This document shows, piece after piece, positions 50,409-60,676 of a stretch of 64,000 nucleotides of DNA. Position numbers and translations under genes: made by a program. This DNA is from Micromonospora profundi (GTDB lineage: Bacteria; Actinomycetota; Actinomycetes; Mycobacteriales; Micromonosporaceae): NCBI RefSeq assembly GCF_011927785.1, contig NZ_JAATJK010000001.1, forward strand, positions 4,373,001 through 4,437,000, written 5' to 3'. Position 1 is the first letter of the stretch. The number at the start of each line of letters is the position of its first letter. Below the pieces are notes generated by a model that was not told the origin of the DNA, made no database searches, and saw only the letters and a program-made list of their open reading frames with translations.

Positions 50409-53400
50409 ATGGCGATGTTTCGCAGACTCCGCTCCACGTTCTTCGACCGGCCCACACACGTGGGCGACGGCGCCGCCAACGGCCGGGTGGCACCTGTGCC
50501 GGCGGCCCGCGCCCCCGAGGAGGCGGCTCCGGCCGCGAGCCTGGACCCGGCCGCCGCGCCCCGATGCTTCGGCCCGGTGCCCAACTTCGCGTACAGTCCC
50601 CGCCCGACGCGCGACCCGGACGGTCAACTGACGCCGGGTACCGGCCTGCGGAAGTTCGTCGACGCGCTGCCCACCCCGGGCGAGCTGGGTCGCACCGACC
50701 TCGGCTCGTACCTGCCGGTCGCGGTGCCCGACACGATCAGCTACCCGGGCTGCGACTACTACGAGATCGGCCTTCAGGAGTACGCCCAGCGGCTGCACCG
50801 GGACCTGCCGGCCACCCGGCTGCGCGGCTACCGGCAGCTCAACCTGGGCACCGACGTGTCCGGCCACAACACCGTTGTGCCTCCGGAGCGGCCCTGGCAC
50901 CTCGGCCCGATGATCCGTGCCCGGCGTGGGCGGCCGGTGCGGGTGAAGTTCATCAACCAGTTGCCCACCGGCCGGGCCGGCGAGTTGTTCCTGCCTGTCG
51001 ACGAGACAGTCGAGGGCGCCGGCATCGGCCCGCTTGACGGCCCAGCCCCCTACCCGCAGAACCGGGCGGTGCTGCACCTGGCCGGGGCGCAGACCGGCTG
51101 GACCAGCGCCGGCAACCCCGAGCAGTGGATCACCCCGGCCGGGGAGATCACCCCGTACCCGACAGGGACCAACCTGACGCACGTGCCGGACATGCCGCCG
51201 CCCGGCGTGGGTGCCACCACGCTCTACTACCCGAACGAGCAGAGCGGCCGGCTGCTGTGGTTCCACGACAACACACTCGGCCTGGCCCGGCTCACCGTCT
51301 ACGGCGGACAACTCGCCCTCTACCTGCTCACCGACCCGGCCGAGGACCAGCTCGTCGCGGACCGGATGCTGCCTGCCGACCAACTGCCACTGGTGATCGA
51401 GGACAAGACGTTCGTGCCCGACGACACCCAGTTGGCCGCCGAGGACCCGACCTGGGACCGGGAACGCTGGGGCGCCCGGGGCAGCCTCTGGCACCCCCAC
51501 GTCTACCAGCCCCGGCAGAACCCGTACCGCTCCGGCGGACGCAACCCCACGGGCCGGTGGGACTACGGCCCCTGGTCGCGCAACCCGGCACCGGACGGCA
51601 GCCGCTCCGACGGCTGGCCCACAGCGGACGGCTGGCCCGTCAAAGGCGGGTCCGCCGGCGGTCCACCGCTGGCCGGGCCGGGCCCGGTGCCGAACCCGCA
51701 CCACGACCCGGTGGGAGCACCAACCGAACCTCCGCTGCGCCCCGGGGTGCCGCACCCGTCAGCGGTGCCCGAGGCGTACGGCGACACGCCCCTTGTCAAC
51801 GGCGTCGCCTACCCGTACCTGGAGGTGCGTCCCCGCACGTACCGGTTCCGGATCCTCAACGCGTGCCTGGACCGCAGCCTCAACCTCCAGCTCTACCGGG
51901 CCTGCTCGGACGCGCCGATGTGGACCGAGGACGGGAGCCTCGCCGACGGGGACGCCGGGGAGGTGCCGATGGTGCCCGCCGTGCGGGCGGCGGGCCAGCC
52001 GGCCGGATGGCCTACCGACGCGCGCGACGGCGGTGTTCCGGACCCGCGTGCGGCCGGGCCGTCGTTCATCCAGATCGGCAACGAGGCCGGGCTGCTGCCC
52101 GCCCCTGTGGTGCTGCCGAACCGGCCGATCAGCTACCGCTACGACCGGCTCGACCCGACGGTGCTCAACGTCGACGGGCACACGCTGCTGCTCGCCCCCG
52201 GTGAGCGCGCCGACGTGCTCGTCGACTTCTCGGCCGTACCGTCGGACAGCACGCTGATCCTCTACAACGACGCCCCGGCGCCACTGCCCGGCTTCGACAG
52301 GCGCTACGACCAGCACACCGACGCGCCGGACCGGACCGCCGAGGGCGGCCCGCCACCCACCGAGCCCGGGTACGGCCCGAACACCCGGACCCTGCTCCAG
52401 TTCCGGGTGACCGGAGCACCGGCGGAGCCGTACGACCTGGACCGGCTGCGCGAGCGCCTGCCCGTGGCGTACGCGGCCAGCCAGCGCCCGCCGATCGTGC
52501 CGCAGCCGGCGTACGATCCGGCGTTCGGCACCCGGACGGCGGCGGAGACGACGGTGCCGGTGCACGCCACAACTGTGACGTTCACTCCCACCGGCGGTTC
52601 CGGCCCGGTGACCCTGCCGATCGAGGTCAAGGCCGCACAGCAGGTCTTCGAGCCGGGGCACGGCAGGCTGACCGGTCGGCTCGGCGTCGGCCACCCGCAG
52701 GCCGGGCCGCTCACGTCGGCGACGCTGCCGCTCGGCGCCACCGACCCGGTCACCGAGGTGCTGTTCGCCGCCGACCCGGCCGTACCGGTCGGAGCGCCCA
52801 CCGACGGGACGCAGGTCTGGCGGATCAGCGGAAACGTCCGGCAGAGCGAGGCGCTGCGGTTCGGCGGCTGCGACGTGCAGGTGGTCAACCGGGTCGGCTG
52901 GGACGGCACCCTGCGTCCACCACACGGCGCGGAGCTGGGCTGGAAGGAGATCGTCCGGGTGCATCCCCGGGAGGACGTGGTGGTGGCGTTGCGCCCTGTC
53001 GCGCCGGCCCTGCCGTTCAAGCTTGGCGACAGCGTGCGGCTGCTGGACCCGGGTCGGCCCGCCGGCGCGCGTACCGGGTCGACTCCGGTCAGCCCCGCCG
53101 ACGGGCGACCCGCAGTGGTGGTCAACCAACTTGTCAACATGGGTTGGGAGTACCGCTGGCACAGTCAGCTCGCCGGCCACCGTGACCTCGGCATGACCCG
53201 GCCGTTGGTGCTGCGGGTGACGCCGAGGGCGCCCACCGGCCTGACTGCCACACCGGTGCCCGGCTCGGCCACCGCGTTGCCGGCGATCGCGCTGGCCTGG
53301 ACGGGCAACGGTGGACGCCCGCCCGCGACAAGCCATCTGCTGCAACGGGCCACCGACGTGACGTTCACCGGCGAGGTCACCACGATCACCGTCGCGGCGG

Positions 53401-54095
53401 CCGCCACCCGGTACACCGACGCGACTGTCACTCCCGGGGTCACCTACCACTACCGGATCCGGGCGGAGAACGAGGTCAGCTACTCGTCCTGGTCGAACAG
53501 CGTGCCCGCCTCGGTGCAGTTGACAGCGCCGAACGGTCTGCTGGCGGCGATCCCGCCGGCCGCCCCGCTGCGGGTGGCGCTGCGCTGGACGAACCGGTCG
53601 TTCGCCACGGGCATCGACGTGCAGCGCGCCACCAACCCGACCTTCACCAGCGGGCCGGGCACCACGGCGATCGGGGTCGGCGACAACCACCTGGACGCCA
53701 CCATCGCCCCGGACACCACGTACTACTACCGGGTCCGGACCACGTACCTGGGCGCAGCCTCGGCCTGGTCGACGATGGCGACGGTGAGCACCCCGCCCGC
53801 GCCGGCCACCCCGGTCGGGTTGACGGTCACCGCCAGCGCGCCGGGGCCGGACACCGCCACTGTGACCCTGGGCTGGGCGGCGAACACGCCCGCCGGCCCG
53901 GGTGCGGGGTTCATCGTCCAACGGGCGCTGGACCCGGCGTTCGGCAGGGAGGTGGCCACCTTCACGGTGACAGGTCGCGGCTTCACAAACACCGGGCTGG
54001 CCCGGGGCACGACGTACCACTACCGGATCCGGTCGTTCAACGTCGTCGGCAGCTCGCCGTACACCGGGCCGATCCCGGTCACCACCCCACCGTGA
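50409..54095 (+). CDS. Multicopper-oxidase-fold protein lacking copper ligands, fused to three FN3 domains
   Basis: 1228 residues. Residues about 60-930 follow the cupredoxin domains of bacterial multicopper oxidases, but the ligand motifs are broken: the usual HLHG is HLAG (223-226), HDH is HDN (286-288), HPxHxH is replaced by SEALRF (813-818), and HCH...H is HSQ (918-920). The surrounding framework (WFHDNTLGLARLTVYGG, GWKEIVRVHPRED, WHSQLAGHRDLGMTRP) still aligns. Residues about 935-1228 hold three FN3 repeats, each ending in TYHYRIR-type strands. No signal peptide or Tat motif. GGGAG before ATG 50409. Oxidase activity is therefore unlikely. Confidence 0.85.
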   Translation: MAMFRRLRSTFFDRPTHVGDGAANGRVAPVPAARAPEEAAPAASLDPAAAPRCFGPVPNFAYSPRPTRDPDGQLTPGTGLRKFVDALPTPGELGRTDLGSYLPVAVPDTISYPGCDYYEIGLQEYAQRLHRDLPATRLRGYRQLNLGTDVSGHNTVVPPERPWHLGPMIRARRGRPVRVKFINQLPTGRAGELFLPVDETVEGAGIGPLDGPAPYPQNRAVLHLAGAQTGWTSAGNPEQWITPAGEITPYPTGTNLTHVPDMPPPGVGATTLYYPNEQSGRLLWFHDNTLGLARLTVYGGQLALYLLTDPAEDQLVADRMLPADQLPLVIEDKTFVPDDTQLAAEDPTWDRERWGARGSLWHPHVYQPRQNPYRSGGRNPTGRWDYGPWSRNPAPDGSRSDGWPTADGWPVKGGSAGGPPLAGPGPVPNPHHDPVGAPTEPPLRPGVPHPSAVPEAYGDTPLVNGVAYPYLEVRPRTYRFRILNACLDRSLNLQLYRACSDAPMWTEDGSLADGDAGEVPMVPAVRAAGQPAGWPTDARDGGVPDPRAAGPSFIQIGNEAGLLPAPVVLPNRPISYRYDRLDPTVLNVDGHTLLLAPGERADVLVDFSAVPSDSTLILYNDAPAPLPGFDRRYDQHTDAPDRTAEGGPPPTEPGYGPNTRTLLQFRVTGAPAEPYDLDRLRERLPVAYAASQRPPIVPQPAYDPAFGTRTAAETTVPVHATTVTFTPTGGSGPVTLPIEVKAAQQVFEPGHGRLTGRLGVGHPQAGPLTSATLPLGATDPVTEVLFAADPAVPVGAPTDGTQVWRISGNVRQSEALRFGGCDVQVVNRVGWDGTLRPPHGAELGWKEIVRVHPREDVVVALRPVAPALPFKLGDSVRLLDPGRPAGARTGSTPVSPADGRPAVVVNQLVNMGWEYRWHSQLAGHRDLGMTRPLVLRVTPRAPTGLTATPVPGSATALPAIALAWTGNGGRPPATSHLLQRATDVTFTGEVTTITVAAAATRYTDATVTPGVTYHYRIRAENEVSYSSWSNSVPASVQLTAPNGLLAAIPPAAPLRVALRWTNRSFATGIDVQRATNPTFTSGPGTTAIGVGDNHLDATIAPDTTYYYRVRTTYLGAASAWSTMATVSTPPAPATPVGLTVTASAPGPDTATVTLGWAANTPAGPGAGFIVQRALDPAFGREVATFTVTGRGFTNTGLARGTTYHYRIRSFNVVGSSPYTGPIPVTTPP

Positions 54096-54113
54096 CGGCC
54101 GGGTGGGCTCGGC

Positions 54114-54899
54114 TCAGCGGGTGGGCGCGCGCAGCGGACGGTCGACGGCGCGCAACTCGGCCAGGGCCGAGGCCACGCCGTGCAGCAGGTCGGTGGCCTC
54201 GGTGAGCCTGTCGGCGGCCGGATGGGTGGGCTCCGGTCGGGCGTCCTCGGCGAGGTAGCCGGCGGCGGCGACCACGAGCCGCTCGTAGGCCGCCACGCCG
54301 CTCTCCAGCTGGGCGGTAAGCGTGCGGTGCGCCTCGGTGAGCGACGCGCGGGCGTCGGTCGGGGCGAGGCGCAGCGCGCGTTCGACGCTCGCCGCCCGCT
54401 CGGCGAGTTCGCGTAGCGACCGGTCCGCGTCGGCGGCCTCCAGCACGGCGGGTTCGGCCAGCCCGGTGAGCCGCGGCGCCATCCCGGCGAGGGTCAGCGA
54501 GGCCCTGTCGAGTCGTGACCAGTGCTGCCCGGCGGTGGTGCCGCGCAGGGCGACCCGGTTGCGGACCCGCCGGGCCTCGGCCAGCAGGCCCGAGCCGACC
54601 GGCAGTCGCTCGACGGCGGCCACCAGCCGGGCACGGGACCGGGCCGCGGCCTCGGCCGGGTTCAGGGCAGGGGGCGCGGGCTGGGCGGCGAGCGCACGCA
54701 GGTCGAGCCAACGCCAGGCGGCCAGCGCCACCGCACTGCCCGCGGCGCCGGCCCAGGCCGCGTCCGGCAGACCGAGGCCGGCGTACGGCGTCAGCACCGC
54801 TGCCGCGCCGCCGAGCCCACCGGCGAATACGCTCCACCGTCGGGCCGATCGGCGCAGCCGATTCAGCCGACGGAAGTACCGCGTCCGCTCGTCTGCCAC
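54114..54899 (-). CDS. pspM: Phage-shock/envelope-stress protein PspM-like
   Basis: 261-residue membrane protein in the place of mycobacterial Rv2743c. Two N-terminal helices (WSVFAGGLGGAAAVLTPYAGLGL and AAWAGAAGSAVALAAWRWL), then a long helical cytoplasmic part. GTG 54899 has GAGGAGG at ideal distance; a TTG at 54926 overlapping the pspA stop is possible. Partner of PspA downstream of ClgR control in actinobacteria; sequence similarity among these proteins is low, so the assignment leans on position. Confidence 0.78.
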   Translation of the reverse strand: MADERTRYFRRLNRLRRSARRWSVFAGGLGGAAAVLTPYAGLGLPDAAWAGAAGSAVALAAWRWLDLRALAAQPAPPALNPAEAAARSRARLVAAVERLPVGSGLLAEARRVRNRVALRGTTAGQHWSRLDRASLTLAGMAPRLTGLAEPAVLEAADADRSLRELAERAASVERALRLAPTDARASLTEAHRTLTAQLESGVAAYERLVVAAAGYLAEDARPEPTHPAADRLTEATDLLHGVASALAELRAVDRPLRAPTR

Positions 54900-54922
54900 C
54901 GTGACCTCCTCGGGCCGGTCGT

Positions 54923-55804
54923 TCAACCGGCGGCGGTCGGGTCGCCGGTGCCCCGCTCGCGGGCCATGCTGGCGCGCAGCTCGTCCAGCCGGGCGGCGGC
55001 GGCCGGGTCACCGGCCGGGGTCGCCGAACCTGCCGCTTCGCCCTGCGACACGGCCGGGCGCTGCGCGGAGCCACCGAGCTGCTCCCCCGCCATGCTGGAG
55101 CGGATCTGCTCCAGCCGGGCCGAGCCCGCCGAGTCGATTGTCGCCTTCTGGATCTCCAACATCCGGCCTTCGACCGAATTGCCGGCCAGCTCCGCGCGGC
55201 CCATGGCGTTGGCGTACCGCCGCTCGATGCGGTCGCGCACCTCGTCCAGGGACGGGGTGTTGCCCGGAGCGGTCAGCGACGACATCGACTCCAGCGAGTG
55301 GGCGACCGTCTCCTGCATCTTGGCCTGCTCCAGCTGGCTGAGCAGCTTGGTGCGCTCGGCGAGCTTCTGCTGAAGGATCATCGAGTTGTTCTCGACCGCA
55401 CGGCGGGCCTGCGCTGCCGCGCCGAGGGCCTGGTCGTGCAGGGTCTTCAGGTCTTCGGTGGCCTGCTCGGCGGAGACCAGCTGGCTGGCGAGCGTCTGTG
55501 CGGACTGCTCGAACCGCGACGCCTCGGCCTCGTCGCCCTTGGCGCGGGCCTGGTCGGCAAGCACGAGGGCCTGCCGGGCGTTGCCCTGCAGCCGCTCGAC
55601 CTCGGACATCTGCCGGGACAGCTTCATCTCCAGCTGGCGCTGGTTGCCGATCACGGCGGCAGCCTGCTGGACCAGTGCCTGGTGCTGCCGCTGGGCATCC
55701 TCGATGGCCTGCTGGATCTGCACCTTGGGATCGGCGTGCTCGTCGATCTTGGCGCCGAAGAGCGCCATCAGGTAGTTCCAACCCTTGACGAACGGGTTCG
55801 CCAT
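54923..55804 (-). CDS. pspA: PspA/IM30 envelope-stress protein
   Basis: 293-residue coiled-coil protein that assembles on damaged membranes. [58 protein letters not shown] matches the PspA family; the long helical rods continue to about 220 and end in a Gly/Ser/Ala tail. ATG 55804 with GAGGGGAT upstream. Follows clgR and precedes pspM, as in Mycobacterium. Confidence 0.94.
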   Translation of the reverse strand: MANPFVKGWNYLMALFGAKIDEHADPKVQIQQAIEDAQRQHQALVQQAAAVIGNQRQLEMKLSRQMSEVERLQGNARQALVLADQARAKGDEAEASRFEQSAQTLASQLVSAEQATEDLKTLHDQALGAAAQARRAVENNSMILQQKLAERTKLLSQLEQAKMQETVAHSLESMSSLTAPGNTPSLDEVRDRIERRYANAMGRAELAGNSVEGRMLEIQKATIDSAGSARLEQIRSSMAGEQLGGSAQRPAVSQGEAAGSATPAGDPAAAARLDELRASMARERGTGDPTAAG

Positions 55805-56004
55805 CTCCGCGGTATCCCCTCAGTAGCGTCGTTCCGCCACGGTCAGGTCGGATGGACCGACCGACCGCGACCCGGCCGATCTCCATCGTCCCAGTCGGAC
55901 GCCGACGTGGCATCCGTACCGGACGGTCGACGGGCACCGGCGGCTCCTGCCGGCCACCCTACGCGGCCCGCGCCACCTCGCCCATGGTCAACCGGACTGA
56001 TGAC

Positions 56005-56463
56005 TCAGGCGGCGCAGACCACATCGCGGTCGCGCTCGGTGGGACGCACCCGCGTGCTGCGCAGTGTGGCCCGCAGCGGCGAGTCCTGCCGTACCGAAAC
56101 GGCGACCTTGCCATCGGAGCTGACCTGGCGCACGGCCCGGTTGGACCTCTTGCCGACGGCGGCCCCCGCGCCCACGGGCGTGGCATCGGCCGGCTCGTTG
56201 GCCATTCCGACGAGCACCTCGGGCATCTGTTCGGCGAGCGCCACGGTGTCGCTCACCTCACGCAGCAGCTCGGACAGGCGGGCACCGAGGGCGTCACAGA
56301 TGGCGGCGAGCAGCTCGCTGGACGGCTCCTTGTGCCCGCGTTCGATCTCGGAGAGGTAACCAAGGCTGACGTTGGCGGCGGTGGACACCTCGCGCAATGT
56401 GCGCTGCTGCCCCTGCCGGCGCGCCCGCAGTGCGTCACCGATGACTCGGCGCAGTAGGACCAT
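56005..56463 (-). CDS. clgR: Stress regulator ClgR (XRE-family)
   Basis: 152-residue transcription factor. Helix-turn-helix about residues 8-65 ([44 protein letters not shown]) matches ClgR, which in actinobacteria activates clp proteases and psp genes and is itself degraded by Clp; the C-terminus ends VVCAA, compatible with an AA-type ClpP degradation signal. ATG 56463 with GGGGAGG site. Adjacent pspA-pspM are the expected targets. I could not identify a ClgR box upstream with confidence. Confidence 0.92.
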   Translation of the reverse strand: MVLLRRVIGDALRARRQGQQRTLREVSTAANVSLGYLSEIERGHKEPSSELLAAICDALGARLSELLREVSDTVALAEQMPEVLVGMANEPADATPVGAGAAVGKRSNRAVRQVSSDGKVAVSVRQDSPLRATLRSTRVRPTERDRDVVCAA

Positions 56464-56615
56464 CGCACCTCCCCCTGAGGGATACCTCTCGCCCGGCGCT
56501 GGGCAGCCGGTCGCGGCGGACCGCACCGACCCCGAGCGTCGGAGCCTTCCCGCAACCGTACCCGGTGCGGGGCCCGGCGACATCCCACCCCGCCTGTCGG
56601 TTCGGACGGATCGAC

Positions 56616-57161
56616 TCATCGGCGCGCCGCGTCAGCGGCTTCCAGCCCGTCCCGAGCGGCTTCGTCGGCGGCGTGGATCCGCTCGGCGAGCAGCCGCAGC
56701 GCCGCCACCACGGCGGCCGAGCGGACGTGGTCGCGCCCGCCGTCCAGGTCGAGTTCGCGGACCTCGCCGCCGTTCGGCCCGGCGACAGCCACGTAGACCA
56801 GGCCGACGGGCTTGCCGTCCTGCGGCTCCGGGCCGGCCACCCCGGTCGTGGCGATACCCCAGTCCGCGCCGCAGCGCCGCCGGCCGCCCTCCGCGAGCGC
56901 GGCAGCCACGTCCGGGTCGACCGGGCCGCGCTCGGCCAGCAGATCGTCGGGTACGCCGGCCAGCGTGGCCTTCAGCTCGGTGGCGTAGACCACGAGCCCG
57001 CCCTGGTAGACCCCGCTGACCCCGGCGATCTCCACGATCGAGGCGGCGAGCAGGCCACCGGTGAGCGACTCGACGGTGGCGAGGGTCTCGTGCCGCTGCG
57101 CCAGACTGTGGACGACACCCGCCGCGGGACTACCCGCCGACTCTTCAGAATCCCGCGCCAT
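56616..57161 (-). CDS. cinA: Nicotinamide-nucleotide amidohydrolase (CinA C-terminal domain)
   Basis: 181 residues, only the CinA C-terminal (PncC) deamidase domain, which recycles [64 protein letters not shown]. The N-terminal pyrophosphatase domain of full CinA is missing, as in many actinobacteria. ATG 57161 with GGAG nearby. Between pgsA and clgR as in other actinomycetes. Confidence 0.93.
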   Translation of the reverse strand: MARDSEESAGSPAAGVVHSLAQRHETLATVESLTGGLLAASIVEIAGVSGVYQGGLVVYATELKATLAGVPDDLLAERGPVDPDVAAALAEGGRRRCGADWGIATTGVAGPEPQDGKPVGLVYVAVAGPNGGEVRELDLDGGRDHVRSAAVVAALRLLAERIHAADEAARDGLEAADAARR

Positions 57162-57210
57162 GAACTCCGTCCTTCCCTACCAGCCCCAGCCCAACCCTCT
57201 GCGACGGCCG

Positions 57211-57260
57211 CGTCGACCATGAAGGTGTCGCCCGGCCACGCCGAGGTTCCATGATCGACG
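57211..57260. repeat. Inverted repeat between pgsA and cinA
   Basis: CGTCGACCATG (57211-57221) pairs with CATGATCGACG (57250-57260) with one mismatch; 28 bases between. May be a pgsA terminator or another copy of a dispersed palindrome type. Confidence 0.5.
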
Positions 57261-57273
57261 ACGCAGGTCGGTG

Positions 57274-57939
57274 TCAGCGGCGGAGGCGGAGGGCCTGGGC
57301 TATGTAGTCGAAGCCTGTCGCCACCGTCACCACTACCGCTCCGGCCATGATCCAGGGACCGACGTCGGCCAGGCCTGCGGGCATCGGCCAGAGGTACCAG
57401 GCGATGGCCAGGGTCTGCAGCGCGGTCTTGAGCTTGCCGCCCCGGCTGGCCGCGATCACGCCGTGCCGGATCACCCAGAACCGCAGCCCTGTGATGCCCA
57501 CCTCACGGGCGAGGATCAGCGCGGTCACCCACCAGGGCAGCCTGTCGTACCAGGAGAGCAGCACCAGGGCCGCGCCGGTGAGCGCCTTGTCGGCGATCGG
57601 GTCGGCCACCTTGCCGACCGAGGTCACCAGCCCGAACCGGCGGGCGATCCAGCCGTCCACCAGGTCGGTCGCCGAGGCCACCGCGAAGATCAGGCACGCC
57701 GCCATCTGCCAGCCGGCGTGCGTCATCCCGGACATGATCACCGACGCGGCGAAGACCGGCACCAGCACCAGCCGCAGCGCGGTCAGGGCGTTCGCGGCGT
57801 TGAGCACGGGCACCTGCGGCACCACCCGGGGCGGCGTCGACTCCGTCACCCCGGTCACCGCCTCGCCCCGCTCGGGTCGCCGTGGCGTTCCCGGTATCGC
57901 GCCACCTGGCTCCCCCGCTCCGCTCGGCCCCGCCGTCAC
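57274..57939 (-). CDS. pgsA: CDP-diacylglycerol-glycerol-3-phosphate phosphatidyltransferase
   Basis: 221-residue membrane enzyme making phosphatidylglycerol phosphate, precursor of cardiolipin. CDP-alcohol phosphotransferase signature [29 protein letters not shown]; about five helices. N-terminal 45 residues are polar and probably flexible. GTG start overlaps the rimO stop (GTGA). Confidence 0.92.
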   Translation of the reverse strand: MTAGPSGAGEPGGAIPGTPRRPERGEAVTGVTESTPPRVVPQVPVLNAANALTALRLVLVPVFAASVIMSGMTHAGWQMAACLIFAVASATDLVDGWIARRFGLVTSVGKVADPIADKALTGAALVLLSWYDRLPWWVTALILAREVGITGLRFWVIRHGVIAASRGGKLKTALQTLAIAWYLWPMPAGLADVGPWIMAGAVVVTVATGFDYIAQALRLRR

Positions 57940-59435
57940 CGTGCCGCGCCGGGCGCCGCCGAGATCATCTCATCCGGCACCGCGAGCAGATCCACCCCTT
58001 CGGTGCCGGTCACCGTGGCACGGACCAGGTCACCCGGGCGCAACGCGGCCAGGTCGACCCCTCCGTCGGCCGGGGCGACGAGCGTGGTGGAGCCGTCCAC
58101 CTCCGGGGCCTGGTGCGCCGCCCGACCCTCCACCACACCGTCGACGATCGAGTCGACGAGCACCTCGACGGTCGAGCCGAGGCGATCCTCGGCCCGCTGC
58201 GAGCAGAGCTCGTCGGCAAGCGCGCTGAGCCTGTCGTACCGCCGCTTGATGGTCGCCGCGGACACCTTGCCGGGCAGCCCGGCGGCCTCGGTGCCGTCCT
58301 CGTCGCTGTAGTCGAACATGCCGATCGCGTCCAGCCGGGCCTCGGTCAGGAAGCGGACCAGCTCGTCGACGTCGGCGCGCGTCTCGCCGGGGAAGCCGAC
58401 GATGAAGTTGCTCCGCGCACCCGCCTCCGGGGCCAACGCGCGGGCGCCGGCCAGCAGCTCCAGGAAACGGTCAGTGGAGCCGAAGCGGCGCATCCGGCGC
58501 AGCACCGGCTCGCTGGAGTGCTGGAACGACAGGTCGAAGTACGGGGCCACGCCCGGCGTACCCGCGATCGCCTCGACCAGGCCGGGCCGGGTCTCGGCCG
58601 GCTGGAGGTAGCTCACCCGCACCCGCACGATGCCGGACACCGCGGCGAGCTGCGGCAGCAGCTTCTCCAGTGCCCGGGGGTCGCCCAGGTCCTTGCCATA
58701 CGACGTCGAGTTCTCGCTTACCAGCACCAACTCCCGTACACCGGTCTTGGCAAGCCACTCCGCCTCGGCGAGCAGCTCGTCGGGCGTCCGTGAGACGAAC
58801 GCCCCACGGAACGCGGGGATGGCGCAGAACGCGCAGCGGCGGTCGCAGCCGCTGGCGAGCTTCAGCGAGGCCACCGGGCCGGTGTCCAGTCGACGGCGCA
58901 GCACCTGACGCAGGTGCGCCGGGGTGTGCTCGTCGGTGTCGACGGCCGTACGGGCCACGGTGCCGTGCCCGGGCAGCGACACGGCGGAGTCGCGTCGCTT
59001 GACCGGGGTCAGCGGCAGCAGCTCGCGGCGGTCCCGGGGAGTGTGCGAGGTGACCTGCTCGCCGGCGACGACGGCGTTCAGCCGCGCGCCGATCTCCGGG
59101 TAGTCGTCGAAGCTCAGCACCGCCTGCGCCTCGGGGAGGCTGTCGGCCAACTCCTTGCCGTACCGCTCGGCCATGCAGCCGGCGGCCACCACCTTGGCGC
59201 CCGTGCCGGCGGCGGCCAGCAGGGTCTGGATCGAGTCCTGCTTGGCCTTCTCCACGAAGCCGCAGGTGTTGACGACCACCACGTCAGCGCCCTCGCCGTC
59301 GGTGGTGACCTGCCAGCCGTCGGCGTGCAGCCGGGCGGCCAGCTCCTCCGAGTCGACCTCGTTGCGGGCACAGCCCAGGGTGAGCAGGGCTACACGGCGG
59401 CCCTCGGCAGCGGAAGGGGAGGTGGCAGACACCAT
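57936..59435 (-). CDS. rimO: Ribosomal protein S12 methylthiotransferase
   Basis: 499-residue radical-SAM enzyme related to MiaB, methylthiolating Asp of S12. N-terminal cluster cysteines in LGCARN, NTCGF, AGCM; radical SAM motif [21 protein letters not shown]-type C-terminus. ATG 59435; the longer open frame adds no similarity. The presence of both MiaB and RimO is normal. Co-transcribed with pgsA. Confidence 0.93.
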   Translation of the reverse strand: MVSATSPSAAEGRRVALLTLGCARNEVDSEELAARLHADGWQVTTDGEGADVVVVNTCGFVEKAKQDSIQTLLAAAGTGAKVVAAGCMAERYGKELADSLPEAQAVLSFDDYPEIGARLNAVVAGEQVTSHTPRDRRELLPLTPVKRRDSAVSLPGHGTVARTAVDTDEHTPAHLRQVLRRRLDTGPVASLKLASGCDRRCAFCAIPAFRGAFVSRTPDELLAEAEWLAKTGVRELVLVSENSTSYGKDLGDPRALEKLLPQLAAVSGIVRVRVSYLQPAETRPGLVEAIAGTPGVAPYFDLSFQHSSEPVLRRMRRFGSTDRFLELLAGARALAPEAGARSNFIVGFPGETRADVDELVRFLTEARLDAIGMFDYSDEDGTEAAGLPGKVSAATIKRRYDRLSALADELCSQRAEDRLGSTVEVLVDSIVDGVVEGRAAHQAPEVDGSTTLVAPADGGVDLAALRPGDLVRATVTGTEGVDLLAVPDEMISAAPGAAR

Positions 59436-59526
59436 CCGAGGGTACCGGGCCGACCGGGGAAGCCCACGCACGCGGGCCGACCGCCCGTCCGGCGCGGTGC
59501 GGTCGCTGCCGGCGCCCACGACCCCG

Positions 59527-60459
59527 TCAGCGGGTGGCAACCGGGACCCGGGTCAGCGCGTCGAGCAGGAAGACCTCGGTGCCGGCCAACCCTGTGGAGC
59601 AGAAGACGGAGACCTGGTCCGCCGAGGTCCGGCCGGCTACCGCGCCGGCAACGATCCCGCCCAGGTCGCGCAACCGCCGGGTGTACGGGGGTTCGGCGGC
59701 GAGCATCGGCGGCCGGTAGTCGGCCGCCTGGGCCGGCGAGTCGGTGACCAGCAGCTCGGCGACGTCCAGCAGGTCGGTGCCGAACTCGCTGCGGTCGCGC
59801 TGCTTGAAGCCGACAGCGTTGACGTGTGTGCCGGGGCTCAGGTCGGCGGCGCGCAGCACCGGGGTCACGCTCGTGGTGGCGAGCACCACAACGTCGCGCC
59901 CACGCACCGCCGCGCCAGGGTCGGCGACCGGGCGGGCCGGCACGCCCAGTTCGGCGCGGACCCGGGCGGCGAAGGCGTCCCGCCGGGCTGCCGAGCGGCT
60001 GTGCACCACCACCTCGCGCAGCGGGCGTACGGCGGCGGTCGCCCACACCTGGGTCCACGCCTGCCGGCCGGAGCCGATCACGCCAACTGTCGCCGCGTCC
60101 GGTCGGGCCAGGGCGTCGACGGCGACACCACCCAACCCACCGGTACGTCGGGATCCCAGCTCCTCGCCGACCGCCACGGCCCGGACGGCGCCGGTGTGGG
60201 CGTCGTGCAGCACCACCAACTGCTCGCCCTCCGGGTGTCCGAAGGTGTCGTACGAGCGGAAGCCGTACCACTCGTCGACCAGGTGCCCCGCGGTGAACAT
60301 CAGCCGCCCTCCACCGAGCGGGGCGGCGGCCCGTGGTGGGGCGACCAGCCGTCCCTCGTACGCGGCCACCAGGGCGGCGCGCATGGCGTCGACGGTGGTG
60401 CTGGCGTCCAGCGCGGCGGCGACCTCGGAGTCGGCGTACAGCAGGGTCATGGTCGCCAT
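59527..60459 (-). CDS. Ornithine cyclodeaminase/mu-crystallin family protein
   Basis: 310 residues with NAD-binding fold: [61 protein letters not shown]. Family members cyclise ornithine to proline or reduce imines; the exact substrate cannot be told. ATG 60459 or 60450; neither has a ribosome site, so leaderless translation is possible. Divergent from the riboswitch-controlled exporter. Confidence 0.85.
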   Translation of the reverse strand: MATMTLLYADSEVAAALDASTTVDAMRAALVAAYEGRLVAPPRAAAPLGGGRLMFTAGHLVDEWYGFRSYDTFGHPEGEQLVVLHDAHTGAVRAVAVGEELGSRRTGGLGGVAVDALARPDAATVGVIGSGRQAWTQVWATAAVRPLREVVVHSRSAARRDAFAARVRAELGVPARPVADPGAAVRGRDVVVLATTSVTPVLRAADLSPGTHVNAVGFKQRDRSEFGTDLLDVAELLVTDSPAQAADYRPPMLAAEPPYTRRLRDLGGIVAGAVAGRTSADQVSVFCSTGLAGTEVFLLDALTRVPVATR

Positions 60460-60572
60460 CGTGCAAGTTGAAGTGAGGTACAGGTCAACCGGCCGTGGCG
60501 GGAGTCACCGACCGGCCGTCGGGGCCGGTGCTAGCGTCGGTGTCGGTGACCCCGGGACGCCCGTGGGTCGCT

Positions 60573-60614
60573 CCGGACGAGTGGTGGGCGTACCCGGTCA
60601 GGCCAAGACGCCCC
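60573..60614 (+). ncRNA. Guanidine-III riboswitch
   Basis: CCGGACGAG..GGCGTACCCGGTCAGG..AAGACGCC matches the compact actinobacterial guanidine-III (mini-ykkC relative) aptamer almost base for base, including CCGGACGAG, the TACCCGGTCAGG core and the ACAAGACG-type end. Its 5' strand CCGGACGAGT (60573-60582) is perfectly complementary to ACTCGTCCGG at 60633-60642, giving an alternative fold, and a CCGGGC-GCGACA-GCCCGG hairpin (60639-60656) and a short CCTC-CGT-GAGG stem over the ribosome site (60660-60670) follow. It precedes a guanidinium exporter gene, as expected. Confidence 0.85.
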
Positions 60615-60676
60615 GCGTGACGTGCACATCCGACTCGTCCGGGCGCGACAGCCCGGCCCCCTCCGTGAGGTGAACG

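Noticed and set aside
51759..54020. 753-residue minus-strand open frame over the MCO-FN3 gene
   Set aside because: No motif, arginine- and glycine-rich shadow of the FN3 and cupredoxin coding strand.
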